Shown: positions 12,001-23,480 of the stretch, in pieces
How the letters are laid out: each line of letters begins with the position of its first letter
Position numbering within the stretch: position 1 is the first letter of the stretch
Source: Theobroma cacao
Taxonomy: Eukaryota; Streptophyta; Magnoliopsida; Malvales; Malvaceae
Length of the DNA: 64,000 bases
NCBI RefSeq assembly: GCF_000208745.1
Contig: NC_030859.1
Location: 6,561,374 to 6,625,373 of the forward strand
Direction of reading: 5' to 3'
Made by a program: the position numbers and the translations under genes
The notes under the pieces: generated by a model
The model's input: only the letters and a program-made list of their open reading frames with translations
Told to the model about the DNA's origin: nothing
Databases searched by the model: none

Positions 12001-12723
12001 CATGCATCTCACTTTTTACCTTCCTCATTAGGCCACCTTATGCAACAATCTCATTACATTCAATTAACTTAGTCTTATTATTCCTTTTACTTAACATATT
12101 AAGGGTCCCACATGTCCTCCACTAACTTCTCCTTTTTGTATGTAATAGTGAAATCACATGTACATCTCCTATCCCACATAATCTAACTTTCCTTGGTTAG
12201 TAAATTAACATTTAACTTATAAATTTTTTAAAAATTGCACATAAGTCCTCAAACTTTTCTTTATTTACCATGTGCTCCTCCAAACTTTTCATCTTTTACA
12301 ATTTGGTCCTTCCAAAATTTCCTTAATCCTAATTCCTCCTATTTTCCTTCCTTTACACATGTGCAATCAAAATATAAAATTTGCACTTCGCCATGGTATC
12401 ACTATAATATTTAAATAAATACTTACCCGTTCTTACTCTATTTAATAAAGGCACGCGGGTCGCACTTATGCCGTTTTTCTTTCAAATTCTTTCTTACTTC
12501 TTCTCCCCCACTTAGATTAGTCACATAGTCCTCCTCCATGATTATTCTCAACACTGAATAAAATATTAATATTTTATTAATATTTTATTAATAAAATATT
12601 ATTTTATTTTAAAATATTCTTTTCACCCGTTACCGCTATTTGGCATTTAAATTTATATTAATTGACCCTTCGTTTCATCGATAAGGTCTTATTGGCTTCT
12701 ATACGAGGATACGGGGTGTTACA
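9097..12723 (-). repeat. 5' LTR of Tekay-like element (3.6 kb)
   Basis: Minus-strand LTR bounded by TGTAACACCCCG at 12723 and GTCGTTACA at 9097, adjoining the primer site. It is 3,627 bp, long as is usual for Tekay/Del. The 3' end carries a 7-bp inverted repeat (GTAACGA at 9098-9104, TCGTTAC at 9117-9123). A purine-rich stretch on the minus strand lies near 11,450-11,680. Homology to the solo LTR at 19034-22332 is clear around 10,740-10,850, where both carry the phrase ATACGCACC-GAATCAATAGCG. Open frames inside it (for example 11674-12072) are incidental. No matching 3' LTR is in the window. Confidence 0.85.
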
Positions 12724-13207
12724 AGAACAAGAATAAACAGAAACAATGCAACACAGAGTGCCAAATACAACTAAACCCATCTATAACAATTATAAAACAT
12801 ACTTCAACCCAAGTACCAAAGATTTGACCTTGCTATGGTAATAATGGAATTTGAAAAGAAAAAAAATTATAAAATTTTTCCAATTCAAAATGACTTTACA
12901 AAATTTTTATGTCGACATTGAGTGATAAAGTTTTTAATTTAGTAGTCTAAAAATGAGGTTTTAAATTTAAATATTTATGTTTTTGAATTTAATTCAGAAA
13001 AAAAGGCACTGGCATGCATATATTTATTTTTTAAGGAAGTTAGATTATTGGAAAAAAAGAAAGAGGGCATGAATATATACATATATATGTATATATTCTT
13101 TTCTAAATTTCTAAAATGAATTAAGATGACTAATGAAAAAGGATTCATTGCTTTTCTTTAATGAATCAAATGACAATTCTTGGTTCTCATCAATCAAGAT
13201 ATATATC
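12724..13207. other. Unassigned AT-rich intergenic sequence
   Basis: No open frame or repeat recognised. A short TA-rich tract lies at 13,075-13,100. The last five bases (13203-13207, ATATC) are the target duplication of the LTR that follows. Confidence 0.5.
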
Positions 13208-14835
13208 TGTTGAGATTTCAATCATGTTAAGACAACTCATATGTAGCGAAATATTATTAAAATTTTAATCCCTTAAGCCATGGATCAATTTAATTGAAAC
13301 TAATCTAAAAAAACCATAAGAGAGATCTTGACATACCTAAAAGTCCACTTTCTTTGGTGGAGTCCTCCTTGGCTTTTTTTTTTTTTAACTTTTGTACACC
13401 AATTAGGACTTATCAAATCATAGCAGCACATTTGTTCTCCCTCTAATGGTGATCCACATAGTGATTTACCGAAATCTCTTCACAAAAAGTGTGTGAGTCC
13501 CCAAGCCGAAGTTTGTGCTAGCAAACTCTCAACTTTGAGCTCCCTTGTGTTTCTTTCTTTTTGGTTGTGATCCTATTTCAACACATGAGAAAATAAAACA
13601 AAATCTTCTATTTATTCAAGAGGCGGCTAAGGTATTCTTTTATAGAGTGAATTGACATCCCTTATATCCAACAAGGATTATAAAATGTCTTGGGCTAATT
13701 AGGCCTTTATTTAATACTCCATCAAATCATATTTGATTTAGCCCACTTAATTGGATTAAGCTTCTATAAAATCAATTAGATCACATCCAATTGAACTCAA
13801 ATTAATTTCAACAATTCACCTTATGTGTGTGACCCATTATGTTCCCAACATGTTGGCAATAAATATAAATTAATTCAATTAAGAACTTATATTTATAATT
13901 ATAGATCATGAATGGCATCTAGCAATACATCATGACCACCCAAATGTTAAGAGAGTCAATACGATTTGACTAACCTTTCAGTGCACCGTATCACAGTGTA
14001 ATTTGATCTTTTCATCATATATCCTAGATAGATAGAAAAATTGGCTCGGTGTCTACTTTCTAACTTACTATATTAGTCCTGCAGCTTTTATATTGATCAT
14101 CAAGATTGCCTTGGCCAAGGACTTTTAATCAATATAAGCCAAGGGTAAATGAGATATGTCCCCTTCAAATCACTTGGGATGATGAATCCTTTCTAGACTA
14201 CTCATTCATCTTCACATGCTTTATGCCATATCTAAAAACACCTTATTTAAACATCTGGTCACCTCCAGACCCGTAGAGATAAAATCAAAGTATGACAATT
14301 CACATACAAGATGACTTGGTATCACAAGTCTAAGGATTACTTACACCACTGACACATGAGAGTATTTCCATAGAAACTTGAGGGAAATACCAAATGGAAC
14401 TCTCATAGCGGGTCATGTTCAAAGAACTTGTTTCCTAACAAACACCCATATACTATCCCCAAGTATCTCACATACTTCAACCTATGAGATCAATTGCCTA
14501 CTATCAAAGTAAGGAGGCTTAGCATGTACTAGCCTTTAAGCATTGTCAATGCCCTTATTCTTGACAATACAATGACCAGGAACATATTTAGGAACAAGGC
14601 TTTGATGCATAAGAATCTCATAATTATAACCTTTATAATTTCTTTGCAAGGCCATTATGTTCCAAGGATTTTATCTACATAAGTCTCTCATAGCTCTTTA
14701 CAAATAAACTCATGGATAAAGAAATACCTTATACATTATATAATATATTCATAATATATAAAACATGAAATATGACCAATTAATGTAATGTTTTACAAGC
14801 ACAAAATCGATTGGCTTGCAGGGCTTACACTAACA
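13208..14835 (-). repeat. Solo LTR (1,628 bp, copia-like, TSD ATATC)
   Basis: Bounded by TGTTGAG and CACTAACA, with a perfect 5-bp target duplication ATATC at 13203-13207 and 14836-14840. Minus orientation is preferred because a good TATA box (CTCTATAAAAG) is present only on that strand near 13,640. In this orientation the LTR begins TGTTAGTGTAAGCCC. Its U3 end is repeated as a fragment at 58,405-58,901. The lineage is not certain. Confidence 0.85.
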
Positions 14836-14840
14836 ATATC

Positions 14841-15930
14841 CACTACCCAATTGACATTGAATGCTGAGCTTGTCCATCATGGCATGAAAAGTGTTATACA
14901 GGTTTGTATTCATCATAGTGATGCTGCCCCCTTAGTCCCTTTTCATCTAGTCTATCTATCAGAATAAAGTTTTCCTTTTTTCTCCCAAAAATTGATCCAA
15001 TAATGAATCAGAACTATTTTTGGAAACTTTTGTTGAGTGCTGGATATGAATTATCACGTTGACCAATATCATTCATTGAACCTTGCACATCTGAGCCATC
15101 TCTCAAAAAAAAAAAATTTGTTCTAGCATTGAATTTTGCAGAAAGATATGGGAATCATAGATGCCAAAGTCAAGGGAGTAAAAAGTTGTATACCTCAAAC
15201 TTTTCATGGGGTTTCTTTAATTTGGTAAGCACAATCATAGATAAGCATCATTGGGCTCTTGTTACAATCATTTTCAATTTTTGAGAAACGGGGTGTATTA
15301 CATTTCTCAAGGAAATCTAATAAATAGATGACAAAATTTTTATTACTAATCTTATTTTAAGCAACAATTTTTCTTTTCTACTTTTTCATATAACCAACTT
15401 AACATAGCAATGTCTCCAGCCAAACAAATATGTATGCAAATAGTTTATAACTCAAGAGATATGTATTTGTTTCCAACTAAAAAAAAGTTGACATAATAAT
15501 TATATGTTAGTTCATTTGGATCCAGATTTTGATTGAAACATCTATAAGCTCTTTAAATGATATTGGGTACTTATACTTTAATAGAGAACCTGTAGATATA
15601 TGTGTCTTTGATCAATGCTAACACCACATTGAAATTGGACACTACTTCATACTCAAAATGATTCAAACAATAGGTTTCAGAAAAAAGTATTCAAAAAATA
15701 GGGAGAAAATGGCAATTACTGATTAAAACTGGTGGTGGTTTGGCTACCGTCAAGCGGGTATAAGATTGCTTACAAGATAAGGTGCTGAGGCGATAGTAAG
15801 GAAGAACGATGGTGTCTTCGGGGAAGGCTGGTCAGCAATGCCAACAAGGACGGAGGAAAGGGGAAGCGTCAGGGCAAGAGCAAAATGAGAAATGGATTTA
15901 GAGATATGAGAATAAATCCGTTAGGGTTTT
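14841..15930. other. Unassigned intergenic sequence
   Basis: AT-rich sequence without convincing coding potential. On the minus strand, 15,930 to about 15,720 reads like a decayed 5' leader (AAACCCTAA then GC-richer text), perhaps cargo of the CACTA-like element whose end is at 16,168. No domain is recognisable. Confidence 0.4.
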
Positions 15931-16168
15931 AAAGTCGAAAATTTTGTCAGAAATATTTTTTAAAAATAAAATAACTTTTTTTAGGTCAAGAAAGTGAATT
16001 TTGGACAAAAATTTTAGTAAAAAATTTCAGCACTTTTAGCATTTATTTGGCACCACATTCTTTACCGATCAATTTCTGACCATAGAAATTCTGTCAAAAA
16101 TCGAATGAATATATATTAGAATATTCTGACAAAATATTTTATTGAAAAATGCTATTTATTTTGTAGTG
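15930..16168 (-). mobile_element. Possible terminus of a CACTA-type DNA transposon
   Basis: On the minus strand the sequence from 16168 inwards starts CACTACAAAATAAATAGC, the form of CACTA (CMC/EnSpm) ends. A subterminal word TTCTGAC(A) is repeated in both orientations near 15,938, 16,067, 16,086 and 16,123, as expected of transposase-binding repeats. I could not find the partner terminus, so the extent is unknown. Confidence 0.45.
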
Positions 16169-17639
16169 CATCTCATTTTAGTTGTTTACACACCACCTTT
16201 CTCTTCCAAAACAATTCCGGAAGAGACAATTTTGATTCTTTGAATATGCCTTGGGCCGCCATCTTTATTCAAGATTGCTATTGCAGAAAGTGATATTATT
16301 AATGTTTAGATCCTGGTAGTTTGAATTAAGGGTTTTGCTTGTTTTAATATCAACATTTATGTGTCTTCTGTTTCATTCGCTTCTAATATATATTTCTTAA
16401 CCACATCTGAACATTTGGTTTATTATTTGGTGTATGATTTTTCTACTTAAAAGAGTAGGGTTCAAATCTCCTTTTACAAATTCAAATATATATATATACA
16501 CTTCTTAAGCTTTCTACTAAGATGGATTTATGTTTGTGGTGTCATTGAATAGAACTTTCTAAAATAATATGAAAGTAGGGGATTGTAGCTTTGACCCCCG
16601 ATTTTAATTTTCGTGGATTCTCTAACAATTTCCTTTAGCTTAGGTTGGAGAAAATTAATATGAAAAACTTGACAAATTTTGCCAAAATACTAGAAACAAT
16701 AATCTGTGTCATTAGAGGTCCAAAGGTAATGACCATAGACGATTGAACGGAATTCCTCCGCCGAATTACTTTATCAAATCAAACTCCTAGCTCTAGATGC
16801 CAAATTCCAAAACCAATTCGAATTTTTAACAAGAAGAACATACTTAATAATTTGAGTCAAACTAAATATCGTAGGATGGCACAGTCGTTCTTCAAAACTA
16901 TAATTTGCTGTTATATTATGATTGCTAACGTGCCAAAATCATGTTAACAGCGCCAATAATGAGGCATGCTTTAGGAGCAAAGGATTTCCATTTTAGAACA
17001 ACCACTGCCCAAGTCTTTCTTCAGCCTACGAGGTGAAAATTGGTTGTTGGGTTGCTTACTTCTATTTGGAAGCAACATTTTATAGTCACTCCAAGTGTTC
17101 TTGCAAGTAGATTGTCCAAAAATTTTCCCATACACAACATTTAAACATCTTGTATGAAAGAATAGAAAAATATAGCTTTGAACTTGGTTAAATTGTATTG
17201 AACTGTACAGGATACAAGACATTTGGCTAGACTTATATATACTAATGATTTAAATGTAAACTGCACAACAAAAGATGATTCTCTGATCTGCAATGTTTGA
17301 GTTTTTGGCTTGATCCTTGATTTAAAGTTCCCATTCTTAAGCTACTATAGTGGATAAACCTTGAGCCTTGATCTACCGCTTGTGCACTCTTGGAAAGAAT
17401 GAAGCTTACAGCTTTGAGTTTTTGCTGCCTCATTGGATAAGCTCCGGTTGATGACGGTAATCTGCGGTTTATAGGCCCAAGGACTTGGTCCGCTGCTGTC
17501 TGGATCTAGCATGTTCTAGAGCTTACCGTTGCATCAGTTCATCTTGATCTGTTGTTGCACTAGTTTTGTTTGCATCATCTTTGCTTGATCTCCCGCTGCA
17601 TTGAATACTGCATGGGTTGGAGAAGACCTAATCTCCTTT
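16169..17639. other. Unassigned AT-rich sequence, part probably copia 3' end
   Basis: No gene seen in 16,169-16,970. From about 16,970 to 17,640 the sequence lies downstream (minus strand) of a copia RNase H fragment and may be its 3' non-coding region and LTR. I could not place LTR borders. The open frames at 16,971-17,433 (minus) show no known domain. Confidence 0.35.
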
Positions 17640-17689
17640 ACATACACTTGCAACATGATGGAGCCATTTGCCACACCAATATTGGATCT

Positions 17690-17938
17690 TAGAAACAAAA
17701 ACTTTGTTGAGAGAGAGGTTTGGCTAAACCATCAGCTAGTTGATCATAAAGTAGGAATTTAAGATACTTTTAGTAAATTAGAATTGACGTGTTCTCTCAC
17801 GAAGTGATAAACGAAGGCAAGATGTTTCATATGAAACACGTGATTTGCACATAGAAAGGTGGCAGCAATGTTATCCCAATGGATAATTAATTAAAGACGA
17901 ATGACATGAGAGTTTTAATTCTCTCGAAAGCTTATTGA
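17690..17938 (-). pseudogene. Ty1/copia RNase H fragment
   Basis: Minus-strand translation of about 17,880-17,780 gives [16 protein letters not shown] then [13 protein letters not shown]. This is the end of copia RNase H (the WCDN and HIE-YHFVRE motifs). A few codons later comes DQLADGLAKPL, matching the usual end of Pol. Stops and frameshifts are present. Upstream Pol is missing because a MITE and unrelated sequence follow at 17,939. Confidence 0.75.
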
Positions 17939-18360
17939 CAAGGGGTGAGCAATTTTTGGTTAAAACCTGATTAACCAAATTAAACAAAAAATTTTGGTTA
18001 AACAGTTTAGTTAATATATATATATATATAGATATATATATATTTATATATATATATATATAAACAGTAATATCTTTATAGGTTGAATTTATCTTGATTA
18101 AAATGTGGAGATGATTAATTTTACTTATCTTTTTCTTGAAAAATGTTGTTGAAAATGTTGCTAAAAATTGTTGAAAAAAGTGATGAAATATACTTATAAC
18201 TGACTAAACAGACTGATCGACAAATACAATTTAATTTCGATTATTTCAATTTCTATGATATATTTGGTTCAGTTTGACTCTCTTCTATGAAAGTTTGGTT
18301 AGCGCGGTTTTCAAAAATTTCAAATTAAACCAATCAAACCAACTAAATGCACACCCCTGG
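17939..18360. mobile_element. MITE-like element with AGGGGTG-GCA termini
   Basis: Ends CAAGGGGTGAGCA and TGCACACCCCTGG form imperfect terminal inverted repeats 422 bp apart, a pattern seen in hAT-like plant MITEs. The interior is rich in GGTTAA-type words. No clear 8-bp target duplication was found, so the superfamily is a guess. Confidence 0.5.
18012..18062. repeat. (TA)n microsatellite
   Basis: About 50 bp of TA repeats with single-base interruptions, inside the MITE-like element. Confidence 0.95.
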
Positions 18361-18479
18361 CAAAAGTTTCGAACACTTTAATAGATCAGGTAATTCTTTA
18401 GGAGGATGAAAAAAAAAAAAGCGATGAGAAGAGACAAAGGACAGCAACAAGCAGGCACCGGCAGTGAACGGCAGAACGG

Positions 18480-19033
18480 TTGGAGAGCAGATTTCAACGA
18501 CTGGCGAAACGACTTTACTCAGTCGATGTAGGAAACCTTAGTCCTAAAGTTACATGGATACAAATCAAAGAGGTTTTTCAGGTGTATGGGGTGGTCGTTG
18601 ACATTTTTCTATGGAAGCTAAAACATCCAAGTAAAAATAACAGACCAATTTTTGCTTTCGTTAGATATTGCTCCATTGGGGAAATGCGTCGTGCTATTTC
18701 AATGGGAGATGGGAAAGTGATTGAAGGACTCCAGATAGTGGTTAATATAGTTATATCAGAAAAACAGGGTACTACTAAATCAGGTGAGAAAAATAGTCAA
18801 AGCAAAAAAACAGGGGAGAGAAATAGATGAGAGGAACTCCTGCAAGAGATCCTATAAAGAAGCCCTCAACACAGGAAGCAAAGGCAAAAATGAGATGAGT
18901 GCCAATCTAGGGATGAAAATCAGTGATTTTGTTCCAAATGCTGAGGTTGAAAAGGAAATGACCTTCATCAACATCCCACTGCCGGATGAAGACATGGAAT
19001 GCCTTAAGCGAAGTGCCATTGCCACCACGAAAG
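18480..19033 (+). pseudogene. RRM-domain retroelement-type ORF, 5' part
   Basis: Open frame with an RNA-recognition motif near its start: an RNP2-like VDVGNL and an RNP1-like FAFVRY about 45 residues later. A basic linker rich in K, S and R follows. A frame change near 18,800 leads into a second open piece (18784-19038). No ATG fits the RRM frame; the open frame simply begins near 18,480. Proteins of this layout (RRM plus a DUF4283-like part) are common as plant LINE ORF1 or LINE-derived genes. The reading frame is cut at 19033 by the solo LTR and resumes at 22338 when the LTR and one target duplication are ignored. Confidence 0.6.
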
Positions 19034-22000
19034 TGTAACACCTCGTACTTTGCTATGTTGACTAATAGAACTTATCGAATGCCAATTGAAGTAAATTAGA
19101 GTGTTTAAGAGTGATGAAGGGGGGAGAAAATATTCTAGAGTAAAATATTTCGCACGTGAAGCAATAGCAATTAAATAATAATATTTTTATTAAGGATGAA
19201 TTAACGATATAAAAAGTAATTTGGAAGTGAATCGGGGCATAATAAGACATTTTGGGAGCCAAGGAGACAAATAAAATATTTTGAAATAAAATAATATTTT
19301 ATTAATAAAATAATATTAAAATATTAATATTTTATTCAGTATCAAAATTTTTCATGAAGAAGGAGTATATGGTCAATCTAAGTGGGGGAGAAGAAGAACG
19401 AGGAAATTTTGGAGAAAAATGACGCTAATGGGGCTCGCAGTCTTTATTAATTAAAGCTAGCGCGGGTAAGTAAATATTTAAATATTTTAGTGATACCGCG
19501 TTAAAGTATAAACTTGATATTTTATTTATACAAGTGTTAAGAAGGAAAAATGAAAAGAAATTGGAATTAAAAGATTGTGGAAGGATACAATTAAAAAGGG
19601 TGAAAACCTTGGAAGGCAAAATGGTAATTTTGTCATTAATTTGGTCAAAGCTCTTCATCCTTATCCCATGGCCGGTTCTTATCTCCACCCACAAGATATT
19701 TTCTTCTCCTCCTCCATGCTCCCACACCATTTTCATGCTTCCATGCCATTTTCACCTTGCCATCATGCATTTGAAAGGAAAAATGGCTTTGTTTTGCAAG
19801 GAAAACCGTACTTTTGGAAAGAAAATAGATGAGATTAGTTGGAAGAGAGGAGAAAGGAAAGAAAGAAAGGAGAAAGAAAAAGAGAGAAAGGAAGAAAAGG
19901 CTTGGTTTTGGTGATTCAAGCAAGGAAAGGTAAGGATTCTTGTTTTTAGCTTGAGTAATCTTTGAAAATGAGTTAGTGACTAAGAGAAATGTCTTGTAGC
20001 AGCAAAGATTGGCTTGATTGGAGAAAAATTGGTGACATACAAGCCAATAAACCTGTGGGTACATGATGGACTCAGAGTGGAAAGGGAAAGCAGTAGGCTT
20101 AACACTATGTTTTAAAGCCTACGGTTAGTTGAATATTGTGAGGAAATAATTGTGCAAGTGTGGGCAGCATATGAATGTAAATTGTGGCGCATGTAAACTT
20201 AGGAAATGCTTGATGAAATTAGACTTATAATTGCTGCCATGTGCGAGGTTATTGGTGCGAAAATGATAGTTGAACTTGATAGATACCATTGGAAAGGATT
20301 AATATGTGTGCTAACTTTATAAACAAGTTGCCAGTACTTATAATCTAAAGAATTACGCAAGAAAAGGATATGAAGAACCTTAGCAAAAACGTGTCAAGAT
20401 GCAAGTTAGTAGAATGAGGATTCATGATTGAATGAGAAAGAGAAGTGGAAATGATATACACTAAATGTATTGACTATAATTTGTTGCTATGAAAGTTTGT
20501 TGTGGTGGCGTGCTGGGCAAGGTAACGAGTGACCTGCAAGTAGAAATAGCAAGATACGCACCCGAATCAATAGCGATGAAGCGTCCCGCTATTGTGAAGT
20601 GAGTAGGGGGTGCCTATTTCAGAATTTCCATAGCTATATAATGTTATACGTTTTATAAATGTTGCTAGATTTCATTAAATGCAATTGTGGAAAGCATGAG
20701 CTGTTAGCCTCAATAAGAGATTTCTAAATGATTTACAATGATTTATACACTGTTATTGTGGAAAGCATGAGTTGGTAGAACTCGTAAGAAATTGTGGATG
20801 CAAGTTATTTTGAAAATTGTTTTAGATATATCTATAGATGAGCTATATACGTAAAGTGTTTTAAGAATCGGGAAACAAGCCTTTTATACTGTTTTGCATT
20901 CAAAATCTGTGCCTTGTATTTGTGGGAGATGTACATAGTTAAAATGAAATAGTTAAATGATTTAAAATGCAAGTTTTGAGCACCAGTTTTAGTCCGATCT
21001 TTGTATTAGAGAATACACTATGCTTTTTTTATGTGAAAAGTAATTTGAAAGGTTATTGAACCTTGGTTTCAAATGGTTTTAAGCAAAAGACTTGGAAACC
21101 TCGATTTAATTTTTGAATATGGTTTTGACAAACCAAGTGTGTCAAGAGTAGGCCAACTATCACTTCGGTTAAGTGTGACCCTCGTGCACGAGTGAGCTCT
21201 AGCTAGAGAACCTTTGGGTTGCCGATGGGGAGATTAGGCATGGCGGGGGCCACGACCTGTGATATGTATACTTGGCTTGGACACAAGTGATCCGGTAGAG
21301 TGAGACTCTTGAATGTGCGCGGTAGTGACCGCTTGATTCTCCGTTGTCAGTCTACATCGTGGAGAGTGCCATGGCTATGGGAATCTAGTGGAGTAAGACT
21401 CCCAAATTGTTATTACGTGGAAATGGGTCAACGTGTTGATATTATACTTTCCTACTCAAGAGCCTTGTGATTTTTCAACGCATACTCTTTTGCATGGTGG
21501 AGAGTTAAAATTTTCTTTGTAGCTCCTATTGTTTAAATAAAAGCCTTCAGTGCTTACTTGACAAGTATGAGTTGATTTAGGTGGCTGTACACTTTGATTT
21601 CTTTCCATGCCACACATTTTGGGAATGTGCATACCTTTATATTGTATTTCATATTTTGATGGCAAAAGATGTTTCCAGTGATTGAAACTCTTTCTGCTAC
21701 ACTTATTTTCGGTACGATTTTGCCAAAGAAAGCATTGTATTATGATTTTACGATATTATTTTTACAAGGCAAAAATATCCTTCTTGTGGTTTGGCTTATA
21801 AGATTAGCATTTTAGTATTCTGGTTTTATCATTCAAATGGTATGCTTATTGCTTGTTTCCCATCTACTCCCTCCTCACAGAGCCGATGATCACTAAGTCT
21901 GTGAGACTCACCCCCTTATTTCTCTTTTGCAGATAGTGATCGGCCTAGCGCGCAATCATCGGCACTTGTGGTCCATTGCAAATAGGTAAAGGCGTCTCAT

Positions 22001-22332
22001 AGCATTTCATTTCAAGTCACTCTGTTGCTAGAGGTCGAGTCGTAGCACTTTGTTTATTTAATTGTAAATGAATAGTAACCTTGGTATAAGTATTAAATTG
22101 GAGATTTTAGAATTCGTTGTATATACTTATGATTATATGTTTTAAAGATTGAACTGATTATTATAATTATGGTTTAAGTTATGATACGAAAGAATATGGT
22201 TTAAGCACCAATAGGGATTGGTGAACTAGTATAGTGCATTATCGGGAATCTCTAATAAGACTTGCTTGGATCTAGTGGGCTATGCCTATTTGGCCCATGC
22301 GTCGGTCATGGCCCAAGATTTGGGTCGTGACA
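19034..22332 (+). repeat. Tekay-type solo LTR (3.3 kb, TSD GAAAG)
   Basis: Bounded by TGTAACACC and GGTCGTGACA, with a perfect target duplication GAAAG at 19029-19033 and 22333-22337. It is related to the minus-strand LTR at 9097-12723 and, at its end, to the LTRs at 28431, 32661, 42863, 51312, 62911 and 63799. A 12-bp near-perfect hairpin (GTCATGGCCCAA, loop GAT, TTGGGTCGTGAC) occupies 22305-22331 at the 3' end. A purine-rich run lies at 19,845-19,905. Open frames inside are incidental. Confidence 0.9.
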
Positions 22333-22866
22333 GAAAGAGGCATTGTCTCTAAAGCTTATTCAATCTTGCCTCCATGATGATGGCATTTCTATTAGTATCA
22401 CACCTCTTAAAGAATCCAAAGCCTTTATTACCTTCATGAATGCTAAGGAAATGACCTTCATTCTTTTTAACTACTCTAATGTTTTCTCCTTATGGTTTGA
22501 TTCCATCACCTCATACCCCTACTTTATGGAAGAGAAATAGAGAACAGTATGGCTAAAAATTGAAAATGTCCCTATCCATCTCTGGCATAATGAAATTTAC
22601 TATAGCATCGGGAGTTTATGGGGAAGGGTTATTAAAGCTAGTTTTGGCACTAGTAACCAAGAAAGGCTTGATTATGCCAAAGTCTTGATTGTCATGGATG
22701 ATGGCACCAACATTTCAGAGAATAAAGATTAAAGATTCGCGTGTTGAAACTCAAAGAATTTCACTAGATTAAAAATTTGCATGTTGGTAGCAATCAACTT
22801 TTCAAATGTGAGTGGGTGCACCTTTTTAAGTATGTTATACAGGAAAGTTAGCATGATTTATCGATT
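22333..22866 (+). pseudogene. RRM-type retroelement ORF, 3' part (DUF4283-like)
   Basis: Continuation of the ORF split by the solo LTR. The frame runs through SIRE-independent sequence with NAKEMTFILFNYSNVFSLWFDSI, meets a stop at about 22538, and continues RTVWLKIENVPIHLWH then GSLWGRVIKASFGT, a pattern typical of the DUF4283/zf-CCHC_4 type of plant retroelement ORF1. Later it carries a frameshift and further stops and fades out near 22,866. No reverse transcriptase follows, so it is a dead fragment. Confidence 0.55.
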
Positions 22867-23214
22867 GGTGTTTATTGCATAATTTGAATGCTATGATAAA
22901 ATTGATAAACCTGAGTGGTTGTGCAAAAATGATTTTGACAAGGATTTCGAATCTATTATGTAAGTAAATATCTCTATTACATATTAGTTTTTAACAAATG
23001 AGGACAAGCCCTTTTAAAATAATTCAAAAGTTCCTCAATTACTCTGGCCTACGTGCTAGTGTGGGTAACAAGACATTTCTTTGAGGAAGTGAATGTGGAT
23101 AATATAATGCCCATAAAATGTGAGAAACGTGAATATGGATAAGTAAGTCTCCACCATTTCAAGATTTATGTGAATGTCATGATTTGCTATTTAATGCTTG
23201 ATTTTGGTAGGATC
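22867..23214. other. Unassigned intergenic sequence
   Basis: No coding frame or repeat recognised between the end of the RRM-type ORF and the Athila-type LTR fragment. Confidence 0.5.
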
Positions 23215-23480
23215 TGATAGCTCTACTATGTAGAGTTATCTTGACACATTTTAGGGGCTTAAGTAGCTAGGTCTTTGAGATTTGAGGTTTAGGTTTGAGT
23301 AATTTAGGTTTTTTTCATAATTAAATTAGATTACATGTTGATTAGTTTGATTTAATTTATTTTAGTTTAATTTTATGTTTTTTTTGTTTTAAATTACTTT
23401 AAGAGTAATTATTGTTGATTTCTCTTATTACTTTTATAGGAAATTTGATGAAAAAGGCATCTTAGTGATCATTACTGGGT
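23215..23480 (+). repeat. 5' end fragment of an Athila-type LTR
   Basis: Starts TGATAGCTCTAC. It matches, along about 260 bp, the start of the minus-strand LTR ending at 37251 (shared phrases include GACACATTTT, GGGGCTTAAGTAGCTAG and TTAGATTACATGTT). A 10-bp hairpin with TAT loop lies at 23217-23239. At about 23,480 it passes directly into gag, so LTR, leader and N-terminal gag were lost by a deletion or chimeric joining. Confidence 0.75.

Noticed and set aside
11674..12072. 132-codon open frame
   Set aside because: Lies in a pyrimidine-rich part of the 9097-12723 LTR on the non-LTR strand. It is low in complexity and has no domain.
15720..15930. Possible 5' leader or first exon of a minus-strand gene (AAACCCTAA, GC-richer text)
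   Set aside because: No ATG-started frame of useful length, no splice-linked exons downstream, and it sits beside a possible CACTA end.
19534..20064. Overlapping open frames of 85-139 codons on both strands
   Set aside because: Inside the solo LTR at 19034-22332, caused by a purine-rich run; composition is biased and no domain is seen.
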